Positions 50,049-59,077 of a stretch of DNA of 64,000 nt are shown one piece after another. The stretch's first letter is position 1, and each line of letters starts with the position of its first letter. The DNA comes from JANMCE01 sp031410595. GTDB taxonomy: Bacteria; Actinomycetota; Acidimicrobiia; Acidimicrobiales; Ilumatobacteraceae. The position numbers and the translations under genes are program-made. Under the pieces are notes generated by a model that was given only the letters and a program-made list of their open reading frames with translations, was not told the origin of the DNA and searched no databases. The stretch covers positions 1 to 64,000 of the forward strand of contig JANNZM010000039.1 of assembly GCA_031410595.1 (NCBI GenBank). Reading direction: 5' to 3'.

Positions 50049-50904
50049 TTGCAGACGGAACGACTCGCTCGATCTCGTCGCGGATGAGTTTGCCCTTGGC
50101 TGGGGTCGGCGTGTGGAGCACGGTGTTCCAATCAATGCCGTCGTGCTTCAACATCGCCTCATGTCCGCCGCGCAGCCCGAACAATCGTTTGTTGTAGATC
50201 AGCCAGACCAACAGGGCAACGTTGACGACCAGGGCCAGCGCGCGAAAGAACGTCACCTTGTGCAACAGTTCCCTGATCTCCAGCGGCAAAAACCCAGCTG
50301 TAGCAATCACGGTCAGATACTCGGCCCACCGCTTCTCTTTCCAGAGCCCGATGGCTTCGGTCCACTCCACCGCGGCGTAGAGCAACGCCAATCCGAGGAG
50401 CACGGTGAGGGTGCCGCTTCTGAGATTCAGAATGTGTTCGAGTTGTCGGCCCAGCCAGGTTTGGCTGTGTTGCTGGCCGGCGTCGTTGAGTGGGCCCTGC
50501 ACAAAGTCCAACACGCGCTGCGCCCAGCTCTTCAGGGCAAACAGGTTCGTACGAGTCAGGGTGAGCCCTGTCGCAACGAGCGTGAAAGCGAACGCATGGG
50601 TGCCCTTGTTGATCGCGATGAGTCGCATGCCAATTGCCTCGGCGAGCGGCTTACCTCGCCGAGGCTTCTTCAACTGATCAATCGGAGGAATGGTCTCGTA
50701 CTTGATCTGGGAGCCGCTCGGAGCGACATGTTCGATCCAGCAGTCGCAGCGCAGGCAGCGGGCTAAGCGTCGACCATCGGCAAGTTCAGCGCCCAGTGGT
50801 GCGTCGTCAACGCCCACGAAAGCCGCCCCCGATGCCGGCGTCACGTGGCCGTTCATCGAGCAGATCCACGTTTCGGGGTGCCAGTGTTTCGGCCAAAAGC
50901 GCAT
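50035..50904 (-). CDS. DUF2127 membrane protein
   Basis: 289 residues. An N-terminal ~70-residue part has a possible metal site (CSMNGHV, CLRCDCWIEHV). After it comes DUF2127: RLIAINKGTHAFAF, then three or four membrane segments with EAIGLWKEKRWAEYLTVIATAGFLPLEIRELLHKVTFF and VNVALLVWLIY. Function unknown; the Zn-finger-like front may bind nucleic acid or metal. Its end overlaps the convergent rsgA by 14 bp. Confidence 0.8.
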   Translation of the reverse strand: MRFWPKHWHPETWICSMNGHVTPASGAAFVGVDDAPLGAELADGRRLARCLRCDCWIEHVAPSGSQIKYETIPPIDQLKKPRRGKPLAEAIGMRLIAINKGTHAFAFTLVATGLTLTRTNLFALKSWAQRVLDFVQGPLNDAGQQHSQTWLGRQLEHILNLRSGTLTVLLGLALLYAAVEWTEAIGLWKEKRWAEYLTVIATAGFLPLEIRELLHKVTFFRALALVVNVALLVWLIYNKRLFGLRGGHEAMLKHDGIDWNTVLHTPTPAKGKLIRDEIERVVPSATTSA

Positions 50905-50913
50905 GCGGTGAGG

Positions 50914-51945
50914 CTAAACGGTGTTCACGCCCATCGTCATTGACCCTGCGTATCCCTTGTCGTCCTTGGTGATGGCGAAGATCGACCCGGCGCCGCCGCC
51001 ATTGAAGATGCCGTCGTTGGCGTTGCGCATCTGCCGAGCCGAACGAGCATTGTAGGGAGCGTTGTCCTTGAAGACGGTATCTGTATAGCTGTCGTCGAAG
51101 AACAGCTGGCCCGTATGAATGGTCTTGCCGCCCACGTTGACCTTCACGTGAATATGCACGGTTCGACCGGTGTACCAGCCGGGGTACAGGGTGGTGAATG
51201 TGGCTACGCCTGTCTTGTCGGTCGGCTGGATGCCGCGCAGAAAGGTCTTGTCGTCGGCTTTCTGAGCGCCGCCTCCCGGGCCACCTGCGCCCCCGGCGGG
51301 AGCGCCACCCGGAGGCGGGCCCCCTTGCTGTCCGTCGGCCGGAGCACCGGGCGGTGGGTTACCGCCCGCACCGGGCGGGGGGTTACCGCCGCCGCTCGGC
51401 TGCGCGCCCGCTTGACCCCCGCCCGGATTGGCAGCGGCACTGGCACCCGTAAAGCCGGAGTAGATGCCGTCGGCGTTGCAATGCCAGATGTCAACGTTGG
51501 CGCCCTCGATCGGCTTACCCGTCGCAACATCGACCACCGCGAGTTTCACGGTGAGCGGCGCTCCGGTCTGATCTTCGCGAATGTCGCTACGCATAAGGTT
51601 GAGGTCGAGCCAATACGGGCCTTCGGTCATCTCGGCCGCGAGCACCGCAGTGCCCGGTGTTGCGGTCGCTGCCGTGGTCGGGATAACCGGCGCGGCCGTG
51701 GCCGCGCTTGAGCCCACTGTGGTGGCGCCTGAGGACGCCGTCGACGCCTTCGTGGTGACCGTCGAGGCGGTTGTCGATGATGACGTCGTGCTCGCCTTAG
51801 AACCGCACGCGGCCAAGAACGCTATTGCGCCGACGCCGCCCGCGCTGCTCAGCAGCTGGCGGCGCGACACACCGGTGCGGGTCACAATGGTTGGGGTGCG
51901 CAAAAGCGGAGCCAGCATGTCGTCGAGGTTCATGTCGGGTGTCAC
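50914..51945 (-). CDS. Tat-exported lipoprotein with intradiol ring-cleavage dioxygenase domain
   Basis: 343 residues. R28-R29 then a hydrophobic stretch ending L44-A45-A46-C47 form a Tat-type lipoprotein signal, followed by a Ser/Thr-rich spacer to about residue 100. The catalytic domain has WLDLNLMRSDIRE, VDIWHCNADGIYSGF (first Tyr ligand) and FTTLYPGWYTGRTVHIHVKV (second Tyr plus HxH), the complete non-heme Fe(III) set. Between them is an unusual ~60-residue Gly/Pro-rich insert (many GGG and PPPG). It may act on aromatic compounds outside the cell; the substrate is unknown. Confidence 0.85.
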   Translation of the reverse strand: MTPDMNLDDMLAPLLRTPTIVTRTGVSRRQLLSSAGGVGAIAFLAACGSKASTTSSSTTASTVTTKASTASSGATTVGSSAATAAPVIPTTAATATPGTAVLAAEMTEGPYWLDLNLMRSDIREDQTGAPLTVKLAVVDVATGKPIEGANVDIWHCNADGIYSGFTGASAAANPGGGQAGAQPSGGGNPPPGAGGNPPPGAPADGQQGGPPPGGAPAGGAGGPGGGAQKADDKTFLRGIQPTDKTGVATFTTLYPGWYTGRTVHIHVKVNVGGKTIHTGQLFFDDSYTDTVFKDNAPYNARSARQMRNANDGIFNGGGAGSIFAITKDDKGYAGSMTMGVNTV

Positions 51946-51963
51946 AACAAGGAACGCAGCCGT

Positions 51964-52230
51964 CTATGCCCCACTCGACGAGAACTCGTTGTGAAGGGCC
52001 TTGCGGCTCAGCTGTTGCGGTAGATGTCGAGCCGTCGTAGCGCGCAGCAGGCCTGCCACCCGTTCGGCTTCGGCCCAGGTGCCGTCGCTTGAGGCATGGT
52101 CCACGATGGTCATTTGCCAGGTGTCCGTGCATGCGTAGGTGACGTGCTGGTGCACGCGTCGAGCGATCTGCTCCAGATCGGCTGCCTGGTTACAGGCCAC
52201 GAGAACAAGTTCGAGGTTGGGTGCATTCAT
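51964..52230 (-). CDS. Short family 2 glycosyltransferase-like protein (truncated)
   Basis: 88 residues: LELVLVACNQAADLEQIARRVHQHV, then TWQMTIVDHASSDGTWAEAERVAGLL, the nucleotide-sugar-binding start of a GT-2 enzyme (VDNASTDGT motif), but the DxD and the acceptor half are missing because the frame stops at 51964. It is 18 bp upstream of the dioxygenase gene on the same strand. It is either a remnant or a short leader of the operon. The same frame extends upstream to 53112 antisense to the acyl-CoA dehydrogenase; that part is not coding. Confidence 0.6.
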   Translation of the reverse strand: MNAPNLELVLVACNQAADLEQIARRVHQHVTYACTDTWQMTIVDHASSDGTWAEAERVAGLLRATTARHLPQQLSRKALHNEFSSSGA

Positions 52231-52326
52231 TTCGACAGTCTGAGCGAGCCGTGCAAGGTGCGGCTGTGATGATTCTGAGAATTCCCTGTCAATCCGTTGC
52301 TCATTGGAAGCGCCTACTGTGCGTCC

Positions 52327-53547
52327 ATGGAATTCGCCTTCTCTGATCGTTGCGTCGACTACCGCGAAAAACTGCTCGCCTTCATGGATGAGTGCATCTA
52401 CCCGAATGAGGCCGTCTACGAGGCCCAAATTCATGCCTCGGGTAATGAGCACCACCAGCCCGCCATCATGGAGGAACTCAAGCTCGTTGCTCGCAAACGT
52501 GGGCTCTGGAACCTGTTTCAACCTCACAAGGAATGGGGCCCGGGGCTGACCAACCTCGAGTACGCGCCGCTGTGCGAAATTATGGGCCGCAGTGCCATTG
52601 CCGCCGAAACCATGAACTGCTCTGCGCCTGACACCGGCAACATGGAGGTGCTGACCATGTTCGGTACCGACGAGCAAAAAGACATGTGGCTTCGTCCGTT
52701 GCTCGAAGGCGAGATCCGCTCGGCCTTCGCCATGACCGAGCCCGATGTCGCCTCGTCGGACGCCACGAACATCCGCATGTCGATCCAACGTGACGGTGAC
52801 AGCTACGTGCTGAACGGACGGAAGTGGTGGATTTCGGGCGCCATGCACCCCAACTGCAAGGTCTTCATCGTGATGGGCCAGACCGACCCGAACGCCGCGC
52901 CCCATCGTCGTCAGAGCCAGATTCTGGTGCCGATGGGCACGCCCGGCCTCACCATTACTCGAGCGCTTCCGGTGTTCGGCTATCAGGACCAGGAAGGCCA
53001 CTGCGAGCTGGAGTTCGACAACGTGCGAGTGCCCGCCAGCAACATCATTGCCGACGAGGGTGACGGCTTCGCCATCGGCCAGGCTCGCCTCGGGCCGGGC
53101 CGCATCCATCACTGCATGCGCTCCATCGGCGTTGGTGAACGGGCGCTCGAACTGATGTGCAAGCGGGCGCTCACCCGCACCACGTTCGGCAAGCGCATTG
53201 CCGATCGCTCCAACATTCAGGACTGGATTGCCGAAAGCCGCATCGACCTCGAGATGATCCGCCTGCTCACGTTCAAGACGGCGTGGCTCATGGATACCGT
53301 TGGCAACAAGTCAGCCAACGTCGAGATTTCGGCCATCAAAGTTGCCGGACCGAACGTGGCCGGCAAGATCGTTGACCGGGCCATGCAGGTGCACGGCGCC
53401 GGCGGCATGTCCGACGACTTCCCTCTGGCCCGCATGTACGCCTGGCAGAGGGCGCTGCGCTTCGCCGATGGCCCCGACGAAGTACACAAGATGACCATCG
53501 CTCGTCGCGAGCTACGCCGCTGGGACGCAGACTTTCGCGCCCAGTAG
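52327..53547 (+). CDS. Acyl-CoA dehydrogenase, ACAD10/11-like
   Basis: 406 residues. Three-domain acyl-CoA dehydrogenase: FAMTEPDVASSDATNIRMSI (FAD block), YVLNGRKWWISGAMHPNCKVFIVMG, TTFGKRIADRSNIQDWIAE and the C-terminal MQVHGAGGMSDDFPLARMYAWQRALRFADGPDEVHKMTIAR. The DGPDEVH acidic motif points to the ACAD10/11 branch, which handles unusual or 2-methyl acyl chains. ATG 52327 gives the conserved MEFAFSDR start; single gene. Confidence 0.93.
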   Translation: MEFAFSDRCVDYREKLLAFMDECIYPNEAVYEAQIHASGNEHHQPAIMEELKLVARKRGLWNLFQPHKEWGPGLTNLEYAPLCEIMGRSAIAAETMNCSAPDTGNMEVLTMFGTDEQKDMWLRPLLEGEIRSAFAMTEPDVASSDATNIRMSIQRDGDSYVLNGRKWWISGAMHPNCKVFIVMGQTDPNAAPHRRQSQILVPMGTPGLTITRALPVFGYQDQEGHCELEFDNVRVPASNIIADEGDGFAIGQARLGPGRIHHCMRSIGVGERALELMCKRALTRTTFGKRIADRSNIQDWIAESRIDLEMIRLLTFKTAWLMDTVGNKSANVEISAIKVAGPNVAGKIVDRAMQVHGAGGMSDDFPLARMYAWQRALRFADGPDEVHKMTIARRELRRWDADFRAQ

Positions 53548-53552
53548 TGCGG

Positions 53553-55586
53553 TCACGCCGGCGCAAAAAACAGCAGCACGCACTTCCCGCCCGCCAGCAT
53601 TTGCTCGCTGATGACCTTGGTGAACGGTGAGTCGGCCAGTTCGTTCGTGCCGAGCGGCAGCACCGTCATCTGCACACTCTGGCCGCCAACCGAGCGGCTG
53701 TAGTTGCGGACCCCATTCTGGCCGCCCTCAGATTTCCAGCCGGCTGCGGTAAGCGCGGTCTGGGCTGACTTGGCCGCAACCGTCTTCGACTGCGAGGACA
53801 GCACAACCCGGCCCTGCAGGCCTTCGGCCTCCAGGCCGAGAAGAGGAAGGAGATCGGAGATGTCAGAAGCAGCGGCGCCCGGAATGGCCGGAAGATCCTT
53901 GAACCAGGACGGAAGCGTCGCGTCACTCTTTCCCTGCGCGGCGCACTCGGTCGGGGGAACCGCTTTGAGATCGATGAGGGTGCTATTGATGAAGACGTCG
54001 GTGCAATCCGACTGGAGCCATGTGGAGTGACCCTCGCCTGCGTAGGACAGCAGCGATGCCTTCGGTCCGAGTGCCTTGGCCATCTTTTCGGCCCACACGA
54101 ACGGGGTGGCCGGATCGTTCTTCCCGCCGATGACGAGTATCGGACCTGTTCCCGGATACACGAACGGCGTCGGACCTGTCGCCGTTGGAATGCCGTCGCA
54201 CGAGTTGCCGAAGTCGTCGGCCGTGGCCGCCGCGGAGAAGTGTGGGCTGGCGGCTCGCAACTGCGCGGCTGCCGCTTCCTTGTCGGCGGGTGAGGCACCG
54301 CTGAGGCCTGACGTGCAGGAGATCACCCCGAATGCCGTGCCGAGGCTGTCGTAGGTGCCATCGTCGTGGCGCCCGACGTATGAATCGGCGAGACGAAGCA
54401 GCAGCGAACCGTCGCCGTTCTCGGCCGCTTTCAACGCCGCGCCGAGGGCAGGCCAGAGCAGCGCCTTTTGGTACAGCGCTGAAGAGGTCCCGACCACAAA
54501 CGTGCTCTGATTCACGGTTCGGGTGTCATCACCTTTGATCGGTTTGTCGTCGAGTTGTTGTCGCAGTTGCAACCATCGCTTGTCGATATCGCCAGGTCCG
54601 AACGCGCACACGGCGCTCGTTTCACACCAGGCCGCCCAGTTCTGGAATGCGCGCTCGAAGCCTTTGAGCTGAATGACCTTGCTGGCCACTGCGTCTTCAC
54701 CGGCCGGGTCGAACGCGCCGTCGAGCACCATGGCGCGTACCTTGTCGGGGAACAAGGTGGCATACACCGAGCCGAGATAGGTGCCGTAAGAAATGCCCAG
54801 GTAGGTGAGCTTCTCATCACCCACCGCGATGCGGATCTGATCCATGTCGCGCGCCGTGTTTTCGGTGTTGATCTGCTTGAGGAAGTCTTCGCTGTACTTG
54901 GCCTTACACGCGTTGCTGATCAGATCGTCGTAGTCCTTGTTGGCCTGGGCTTCTTCCGGCGTATCAGGTGACTGATCGATGTTGTACTGCTTGTCCAAGG
55001 TTGGGCCGTCCACGCAATTCAGTCCTTCCGAACCGTTCACGCCGCGGGGGTCAAAGCCAATTAGATCGAACGCATCGTGCAGGTCGCCGAGCTTGGCCTC
55101 ATTCTGCGTGGCGACGCCGACGAGGAGATCGCGGCCGGACGCTCCTGGACCGCCGGGGTTCAATAGCAGCGACCCGATGCGGTTACCGCCGTCGGCGGCC
55201 GGCCAACGTGTCATGGCGATGTCGATCTTGCGTCCGGTTGGCTGGCTGTAGTCGAGCGGCACCGAGACAGTTGCGCAATCAAGGTCGCTCCCTTGGACAC
55301 CACCGTTGGGATTGTCGCGTATGTCGCCGACGACATCATCGCCGCATGCTTTCCAGATCAACGCGCTCTTCGACCCGCCGGGAGCCTTGGAGGTGGATGA
55401 TCGAGGGGCGATCGTGGATGGTTGCGGGACTACCGCGTCGCTGGTGGTGCTGGTCTCCTCGGCCGTCGTACCGAGCGGCTTCACGACGGGAGAACCGCTG
55501 ACCGCCGTTGAGGTACACGAGGCAGCCAGGAGAGAAACGGAAGCAAAAGCAATCAGGAGACGCCCGCCGCGAGCGGTTTTCGACAT
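53553..55586 (-). CDS. Secreted lipoprotein alpha/beta hydrolase, SCO/TAP type
   Basis: 677 residues. Lipobox LLAASC with Cys24, an acidic and Ser-rich spacer, then the TAP hydrolase fold: GSLLLNPGGPGASG, FDPRGVNGS, nucleophile in LGISYGTYLG near residue 265, and the TAP C-terminal region with PILVIGGKNDPATPF (Asp) and GEGHSTWL (His). These are exopeptidases removing short peptides from substrates. About 120 extra C-terminal residues (QTALTAAGWKSEGGQNGV ...) are of unknown function. Confidence 0.9.
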   Translation of the reverse strand: MSKTARGGRLLIAFASVSLLAASCTSTAVSGSPVVKPLGTTAEETSTTSDAVVPQPSTIAPRSSTSKAPGGSKSALIWKACGDDVVGDIRDNPNGGVQGSDLDCATVSVPLDYSQPTGRKIDIAMTRWPAADGGNRIGSLLLNPGGPGASGRDLLVGVATQNEAKLGDLHDAFDLIGFDPRGVNGSEGLNCVDGPTLDKQYNIDQSPDTPEEAQANKDYDDLISNACKAKYSEDFLKQINTENTARDMDQIRIAVGDEKLTYLGISYGTYLGSVYATLFPDKVRAMVLDGAFDPAGEDAVASKVIQLKGFERAFQNWAAWCETSAVCAFGPGDIDKRWLQLRQQLDDKPIKGDDTRTVNQSTFVVGTSSALYQKALLWPALGAALKAAENGDGSLLLRLADSYVGRHDDGTYDSLGTAFGVISCTSGLSGASPADKEAAAAQLRAASPHFSAAATADDFGNSCDGIPTATGPTPFVYPGTGPILVIGGKNDPATPFVWAEKMAKALGPKASLLSYAGEGHSTWLQSDCTDVFINSTLIDLKAVPPTECAAQGKSDATLPSWFKDLPAIPGAAASDISDLLPLLGLEAEGLQGRVVLSSQSKTVAAKSAQTALTAAGWKSEGGQNGVRNYSRSVGGQSVQMTVLPLGTNELADSPFTKVISEQMLAGGKCVLLFFAPA

Positions 55587-55645
55587 CCTTCGATTGTTTC
55601 AGGAAACGCCATTGCGGTGTGGGTCGCAGCGCTCGATGGGCGACG

Positions 55646-56983
55646 TCACGACGTGCTTTGCTCGTCTCTTGAGGCCGTCCAGCGAAGCACGATCCAGGCA
55701 ATCAACCCGGCGACGGCGGCGGCCAAGAGCACGCCGACCTTGGCTGATCCGGCGAGCGTTGCGTCGGAAAAAGCAACGCTGGTGACGAAGAGCGCGACCG
55801 TGAATCCGATGCCTCCGCTGGCGGCCACGCCGAGAAGGTGCCGACCGTTCATACCCGTCGGCAGCGATGTTCGCATCAGCCGACTGGTCAGCCAGACCGC
55901 ACCCGCGATGCCAACCACTTTGCCCACGATGCGACCAACCATCACACCGGCGACGATGCGGCCGTCGAGGTGGGTTCCGGCGAAACGCACCCCCGCGTTG
56001 GCAAACGCGAGCAGCGGCATGACGACCAGCGTGATCCATGGTGCGAGTCGGTTCTCCAGTCGTTCCAGAGGCGAGGCGCTCTCGGCAGCGAAGGTCGCCA
56101 GCTCTTGCACTGATGCCTCGCTCATCTCCTCGTCGTTCCTACCATGTTCGATTCGATTGATGAGCGCATGAGCGCGAGCACCAAAGGCGGCCGGATCGTG
56201 GAATGGGCGTATCGGAGTCAGCAGTCCGAATATCACACCGACGATGGCGGCCTCGATGCCGGCCTTGCGACACGCCAGCCAACAGATCGCAGCGAGAGCA
56301 ACGTACGGCACATGGGATCGCACATCGATGCGTTGTAACGCGACGACGATCAGTACCGGAACGATTGCCCCCGCCAGCCACCATCCTCGAACGCCGGTGC
56401 TGTAGAAGATGGCGATGACGACGATGCCGCCGACGTCATCGGCGACGGCCAGGGTGAGGATAAAGATGCGCGCCGACACCGGCACGCGCCGCCCGGCCAG
56501 AGCCACCACGCCGACCGCAAAAGCGACGTCCGTGGCCACGGTGGCACCCCAGCCGTGCGCGCCAGGTCGTCCGACGTTGAGGGCCAGATAGATCAGTGCG
56601 GGAACGATCATGCCGCCAACCGCTCCTGCGACGGGCAGCGCTGCCTTGCGCCACTCTCGTAGCTCACCAACAACTATTTGGCGTTTGATTTCCAATCCGG
56701 CGAGCAGGAAGAACAGGGCCAGCAACGCCTCATTCACGAGTGGGCGCAACGCCAGGCCGTCGAGCAGGTCGGTATTCCCGAACTTCAGTGCCAGCGGGGT
56801 GTTCCACAGCGAGTCGTAAGCGGCGTGCCACGGTGAGTTCGACCAGATCAGAGCAGCGGTTGCAGCAACGAGCAACACGATGCCAGATGCGATTTCGAGT
56901 TGAATGAAACGCAACACCGGCTGCACGACGGTACGAGGTACGAAACGTCCGGAGCGGTACCAGCTTGGTCGAGGATCCGTCAC
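55646..56983 (-). CDS. nhaA: Na+/H+ antiporter NhaA
   Basis: 445 residues with about 11-12 membrane segments. The NhaA signatures are present: AALFFLLAGLEIKRQIV, ATVATDVAFAVGVVALAG and LTLAVADDVGGIVVIAIFY, the last with the two adjacent Asp that carry Na+ and H+. GTG 56983 is chosen because the upstream frame lies inside the neighbouring gene; it begins 8 bp after that gene's stop. Exchanges internal Na+ for external H+. It is in one operon with the STAS pair. Confidence 0.92.
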   Translation of the reverse strand: MTDPRPSWYRSGRFVPRTVVQPVLRFIQLEIASGIVLLVAATAALIWSNSPWHAAYDSLWNTPLALKFGNTDLLDGLALRPLVNEALLALFFLLAGLEIKRQIVVGELREWRKAALPVAGAVGGMIVPALIYLALNVGRPGAHGWGATVATDVAFAVGVVALAGRRVPVSARIFILTLAVADDVGGIVVIAIFYSTGVRGWWLAGAIVPVLIVVALQRIDVRSHVPYVALAAICWLACRKAGIEAAIVGVIFGLLTPIRPFHDPAAFGARAHALINRIEHGRNDEEMSEASVQELATFAAESASPLERLENRLAPWITLVVMPLLAFANAGVRFAGTHLDGRIVAGVMVGRIVGKVVGIAGAVWLTSRLMRTSLPTGMNGRHLLGVAASGGIGFTVALFVTSVAFSDATLAGSAKVGVLLAAAVAGLIAWIVLRWTASRDEQSTS

Positions 56984-56990
56984 AATAGGA

Positions 56991-57503
56991 TCAAACGAAG
57001 ACTCGGATCTCGCCGGCCGATGCGTCGTACACCGCTCGAAGCGCATCGTGAAGCGCGACGTGCAGCTCGTTGAACCGATCCCGCTCCGGGTCATCCTGCA
57101 GCGGCGATGACGGGACGCGACGCGACGGATGCTCGCTCATTGCTTCTAGCTCGGCGTCCCAGTCGGCCGTTTCAGCGTCGAGACGCAGTCGGGTGGATGG
57201 AGCCTGGACGAGTGCCCGATCGAGATCCTGAATGAGATTGACAACGATGTCGGTCGTGGTCTGAACGCCTGGTGTTGCGATGACCGAGAGGGCCTGCAGC
57301 TTTCGTAATGCCAGAGCGGCGATCATGATCGGGTCGGCCATCTCCCGCGTCGCGGCATCAATGGAGGACAGATCGAGCGACACTCGATCTGGTACAGCGA
57401 ACCAGCGCTTCATAGTGGCGAATAGCTCAATGGCGATGCCGTGAACTGCAAGGAGTTCGTCCGGTTTTGGAAGGGGTGGCAAGGTGTCGTGGTTCATGCT
57501 CAT
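56991..57503 (-). CDS. Unrecognised partner of a STAS protein
   Basis: 170 residues from ATG 57503, coupled to the STAS gene by an ATGA overlap; upstream codons to 57602 lie inside the STAS gene. Features: PKPDELLAVHGIAIELFATMKRWFAVPDRV, a helical ATREMADPIMIAALALRKLQALS, a possible helix DIVVNLIQDLDRALVQA, and an Asp/Glu-rich C-terminal part. No ATP-binding N or G boxes of RsbW-type kinases are visible, so it is not a standard anti-sigma kinase. The function is unknown. Confidence 0.7.
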   Translation of the reverse strand: MSMNHDTLPPLPKPDELLAVHGIAIELFATMKRWFAVPDRVSLDLSSIDAATREMADPIMIAALALRKLQALSVIATPGVQTTTDIVVNLIQDLDRALVQAPSTRLRLDAETADWDAELEAMSEHPSRRVPSSPLQDDPERDRFNELHVALHDALRAVYDASAGEIRVFV

Positions 57504-57844
57504 GAGATCGCCTCCGCAGCGTCGAGAACAGTCGGGTAGATCTGGAAGGCCCGGTCGAGGCGGCTCTGCTTGAGCATGTCGAGGAGATGTGAGGGCTGGC
57601 AAACGAGTGCCAGGTCGCCGCCGTGCCGGGTGGCCCGAGCGAGCGCGCCCACGATCACGCCAATGCCGAGATGGTCAACGCTGGTCACGCCGCGCACGTC
57701 GAACAGCACTGCATGACCCGCATGGTCATCCACCAGTTTCCAGAGTGCTGGTTGCAAGAGCGTCGATGTCCCCACATCAATCTCGCCGGTCGCGCTGAGA
57801 ACACCCACGCGTTTGACGGTCGTTTGGGCCAGGTGCAGGTCCAT
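57500..57844 (-). CDS. STAS-domain protein lacking the phosphorylatable serine
   Basis: 114 residues. The fold is clear: VGVLSATGEIDVGTSTLLQPAL and AVLFDVRGVTSVDHLGIGVIVGALARA. The usual D-S-S-G loop of SpoIIAA/RsbV is D57-H58-L59-G60 here, so the serine that is phosphorylated by anti-sigma kinases is replaced by Leu. It starts the STAS-unknown-nhaA operon. It may be a constitutively active antagonist or a structural partner. Confidence 0.87.
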   Translation of the reverse strand: MDLHLAQTTVKRVGVLSATGEIDVGTSTLLQPALWKLVDDHAGHAVLFDVRGVTSVDHLGIGVIVGALARATRHGGDLALVCQPSHLLDMLKQSRLDRAFQIYPTVLDAAEAIS

Positions 57845-57907
57845 TGCCGAGTGAACCTATACGACAGCGGCGCAAACCACCGCTTCGGTGGCGCGGCACC
57901 CTTGCGG

Positions 57908-58669
57908 CTAACCGGTCGTGAGTCCGCCGTCGACGGGGATGGTGACGCCGGTGACGTAGGACCCGGCGTCGCTGGCCAGAAAGATCAGCGCGGCACACAA
58001 CTCCTCGGCCACGCCGACACGTCTGGACGGGACCCGGTGGATCTGACTCTCGATGTACTCCGGCGGATACTGGTCGGTCATCTCGGACGCAAAAAAGCCG
58101 GGCGCCAGGGCGTTAACCCTTATGCCTTTGCGACCGGTCCACTGCTGAGCCAGATCTCGCGTCAGGCCGATAATGGCGGCCTTGCTCGATGCGTAGGCGG
58201 CTTGGGGCAGGCCAGCGGTCGTGATGCCGAGGACGCTGCTGATGTTGACAATGCTGCTGCCCGGCTTCATGACTCGACCGCAAGCCTGGGCCATCCAATA
58301 GGAGCCGTTCAGGTTGATGTCGATCACGCTTCGGAACTGATCGGCTGTTTCTCTGGTGGCGGGGACAGCCGTGCCGATGCCAGCGTTGTTGACGAGGATA
58401 TCGACCCTGCCAAAGGTCTCGATGGCCTGTGCCACGAGACGACCGCAGTCTTCCGGCTTGGCCACGTCGGTGGCTACCACGAGTGCTTTGCGGCCGAGCG
58501 CTTCTACGAGCGCGGCCGTGTCGTGAAGCTTGTCGACTCGTCGAGCGCCCAACACCACGTCGGCCCCAGCCTCGGCCAGTGCCTGGGCAAACGCGACCCC
58601 CAGCCCGGAAGAAGCGCCGGTCACGATCGCCACCCGGCCGTCCAAACGGAATCGATCAAGAATGCCCAT
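57908..58669 (-). CDS. Short-chain dehydrogenase/reductase
   Basis: 253 residues of the classical SDR family. TGASSGLGVAFA (cofactor site), NNAGIG, catalytic Ser in NISSVLG, YASSKAA (Tyr and Lys) and the late PGFFASEMT and DGGLTTG. NAD(P)-dependent oxidation or reduction of an alcohol/ketone; the family includes 3-oxoacyl reductases and glucose dehydrogenases, and the substrate is not determined. Single gene upstream of the Tad cluster. Confidence 0.92.
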   Translation of the reverse strand: MGILDRFRLDGRVAIVTGASSGLGVAFAQALAEAGADVVLGARRVDKLHDTAALVEALGRKALVVATDVAKPEDCGRLVAQAIETFGRVDILVNNAGIGTAVPATRETADQFRSVIDINLNGSYWMAQACGRVMKPGSSIVNISSVLGITTAGLPQAAYASSKAAIIGLTRDLAQQWTGRKGIRVNALAPGFFASEMTDQYPPEYIESQIHRVPSRRVGVAEELCAALIFLASDAGSYVTGVTIPVDGGLTTG

Positions 58670-58705
58670 GAAGTCCCCCTACATCGTTCCGGCGAATCTA
58701 GTGGC

Positions 58706-59077
58706 TCACGTTTCGAGAGCCATCGTTGCGGCGCCTTGCAGGGTGATGTCGGGGATGAAAATGCCGACCAGTGGGAGGTCGGTGGGGGACCGGTAGGTGA
58801 CCGTCGCGGTAACGAGCCCGCCATTGATCGACACATTCACGGAGCGGCGGGATGGGTCGAGTGAAGCGGTTCGTGCCACGGCGGCGTCGGCGAGGCCGGT
58901 TTTGCCATCGGCCACGACGACGGCTCTCGCCGCCTCTCTAGCCGCAGCAAGAGTGGCGATCTGATCGCGAATGACCAGGGCGATTTGTACGCCGAAGAGC
59001 ATCACGAAGACCAGAAGGGGCACGGCCAGGGCCACCTCCACGGTGGCCTGGCCGGCGTCATTGTTGCTGGGGTTCAC
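58706..59077 (-). CDS. TadE-like pilus protein
   Basis: 123 residues. DAGQATVEVALAVPLLVFVMLFGVQIALVIRDQIATLAAAREAARAV is a TadE N-terminal membrane segment (G|QATVE type) followed by a periplasmic part. It belongs to a Tad cluster transcribed in the same direction, and its start overlaps the upstream pilin gene by 4 bp. Likely a minor pseudopilin. Confidence 0.87.
   Translation of the reverse strand: MNPSNNDAGQATVEVALAVPLLVFVMLFGVQIALVIRDQIATLAAAREAARAVVVADGKTGLADAAVARTASLDPSRRSVNVSINGGLVTATVTYRSPTDLPLVGIFIPDITLQGAATMALET

Noticed and set aside
51964..53112. 382-codon open frame on minus strand antisense to the acyl-CoA dehydrogenase
   Set aside because: Only the part after 52230 (88 codons to 51964) resembles a protein; the rest mirrors the dehydrogenase gene and has no family similarity.
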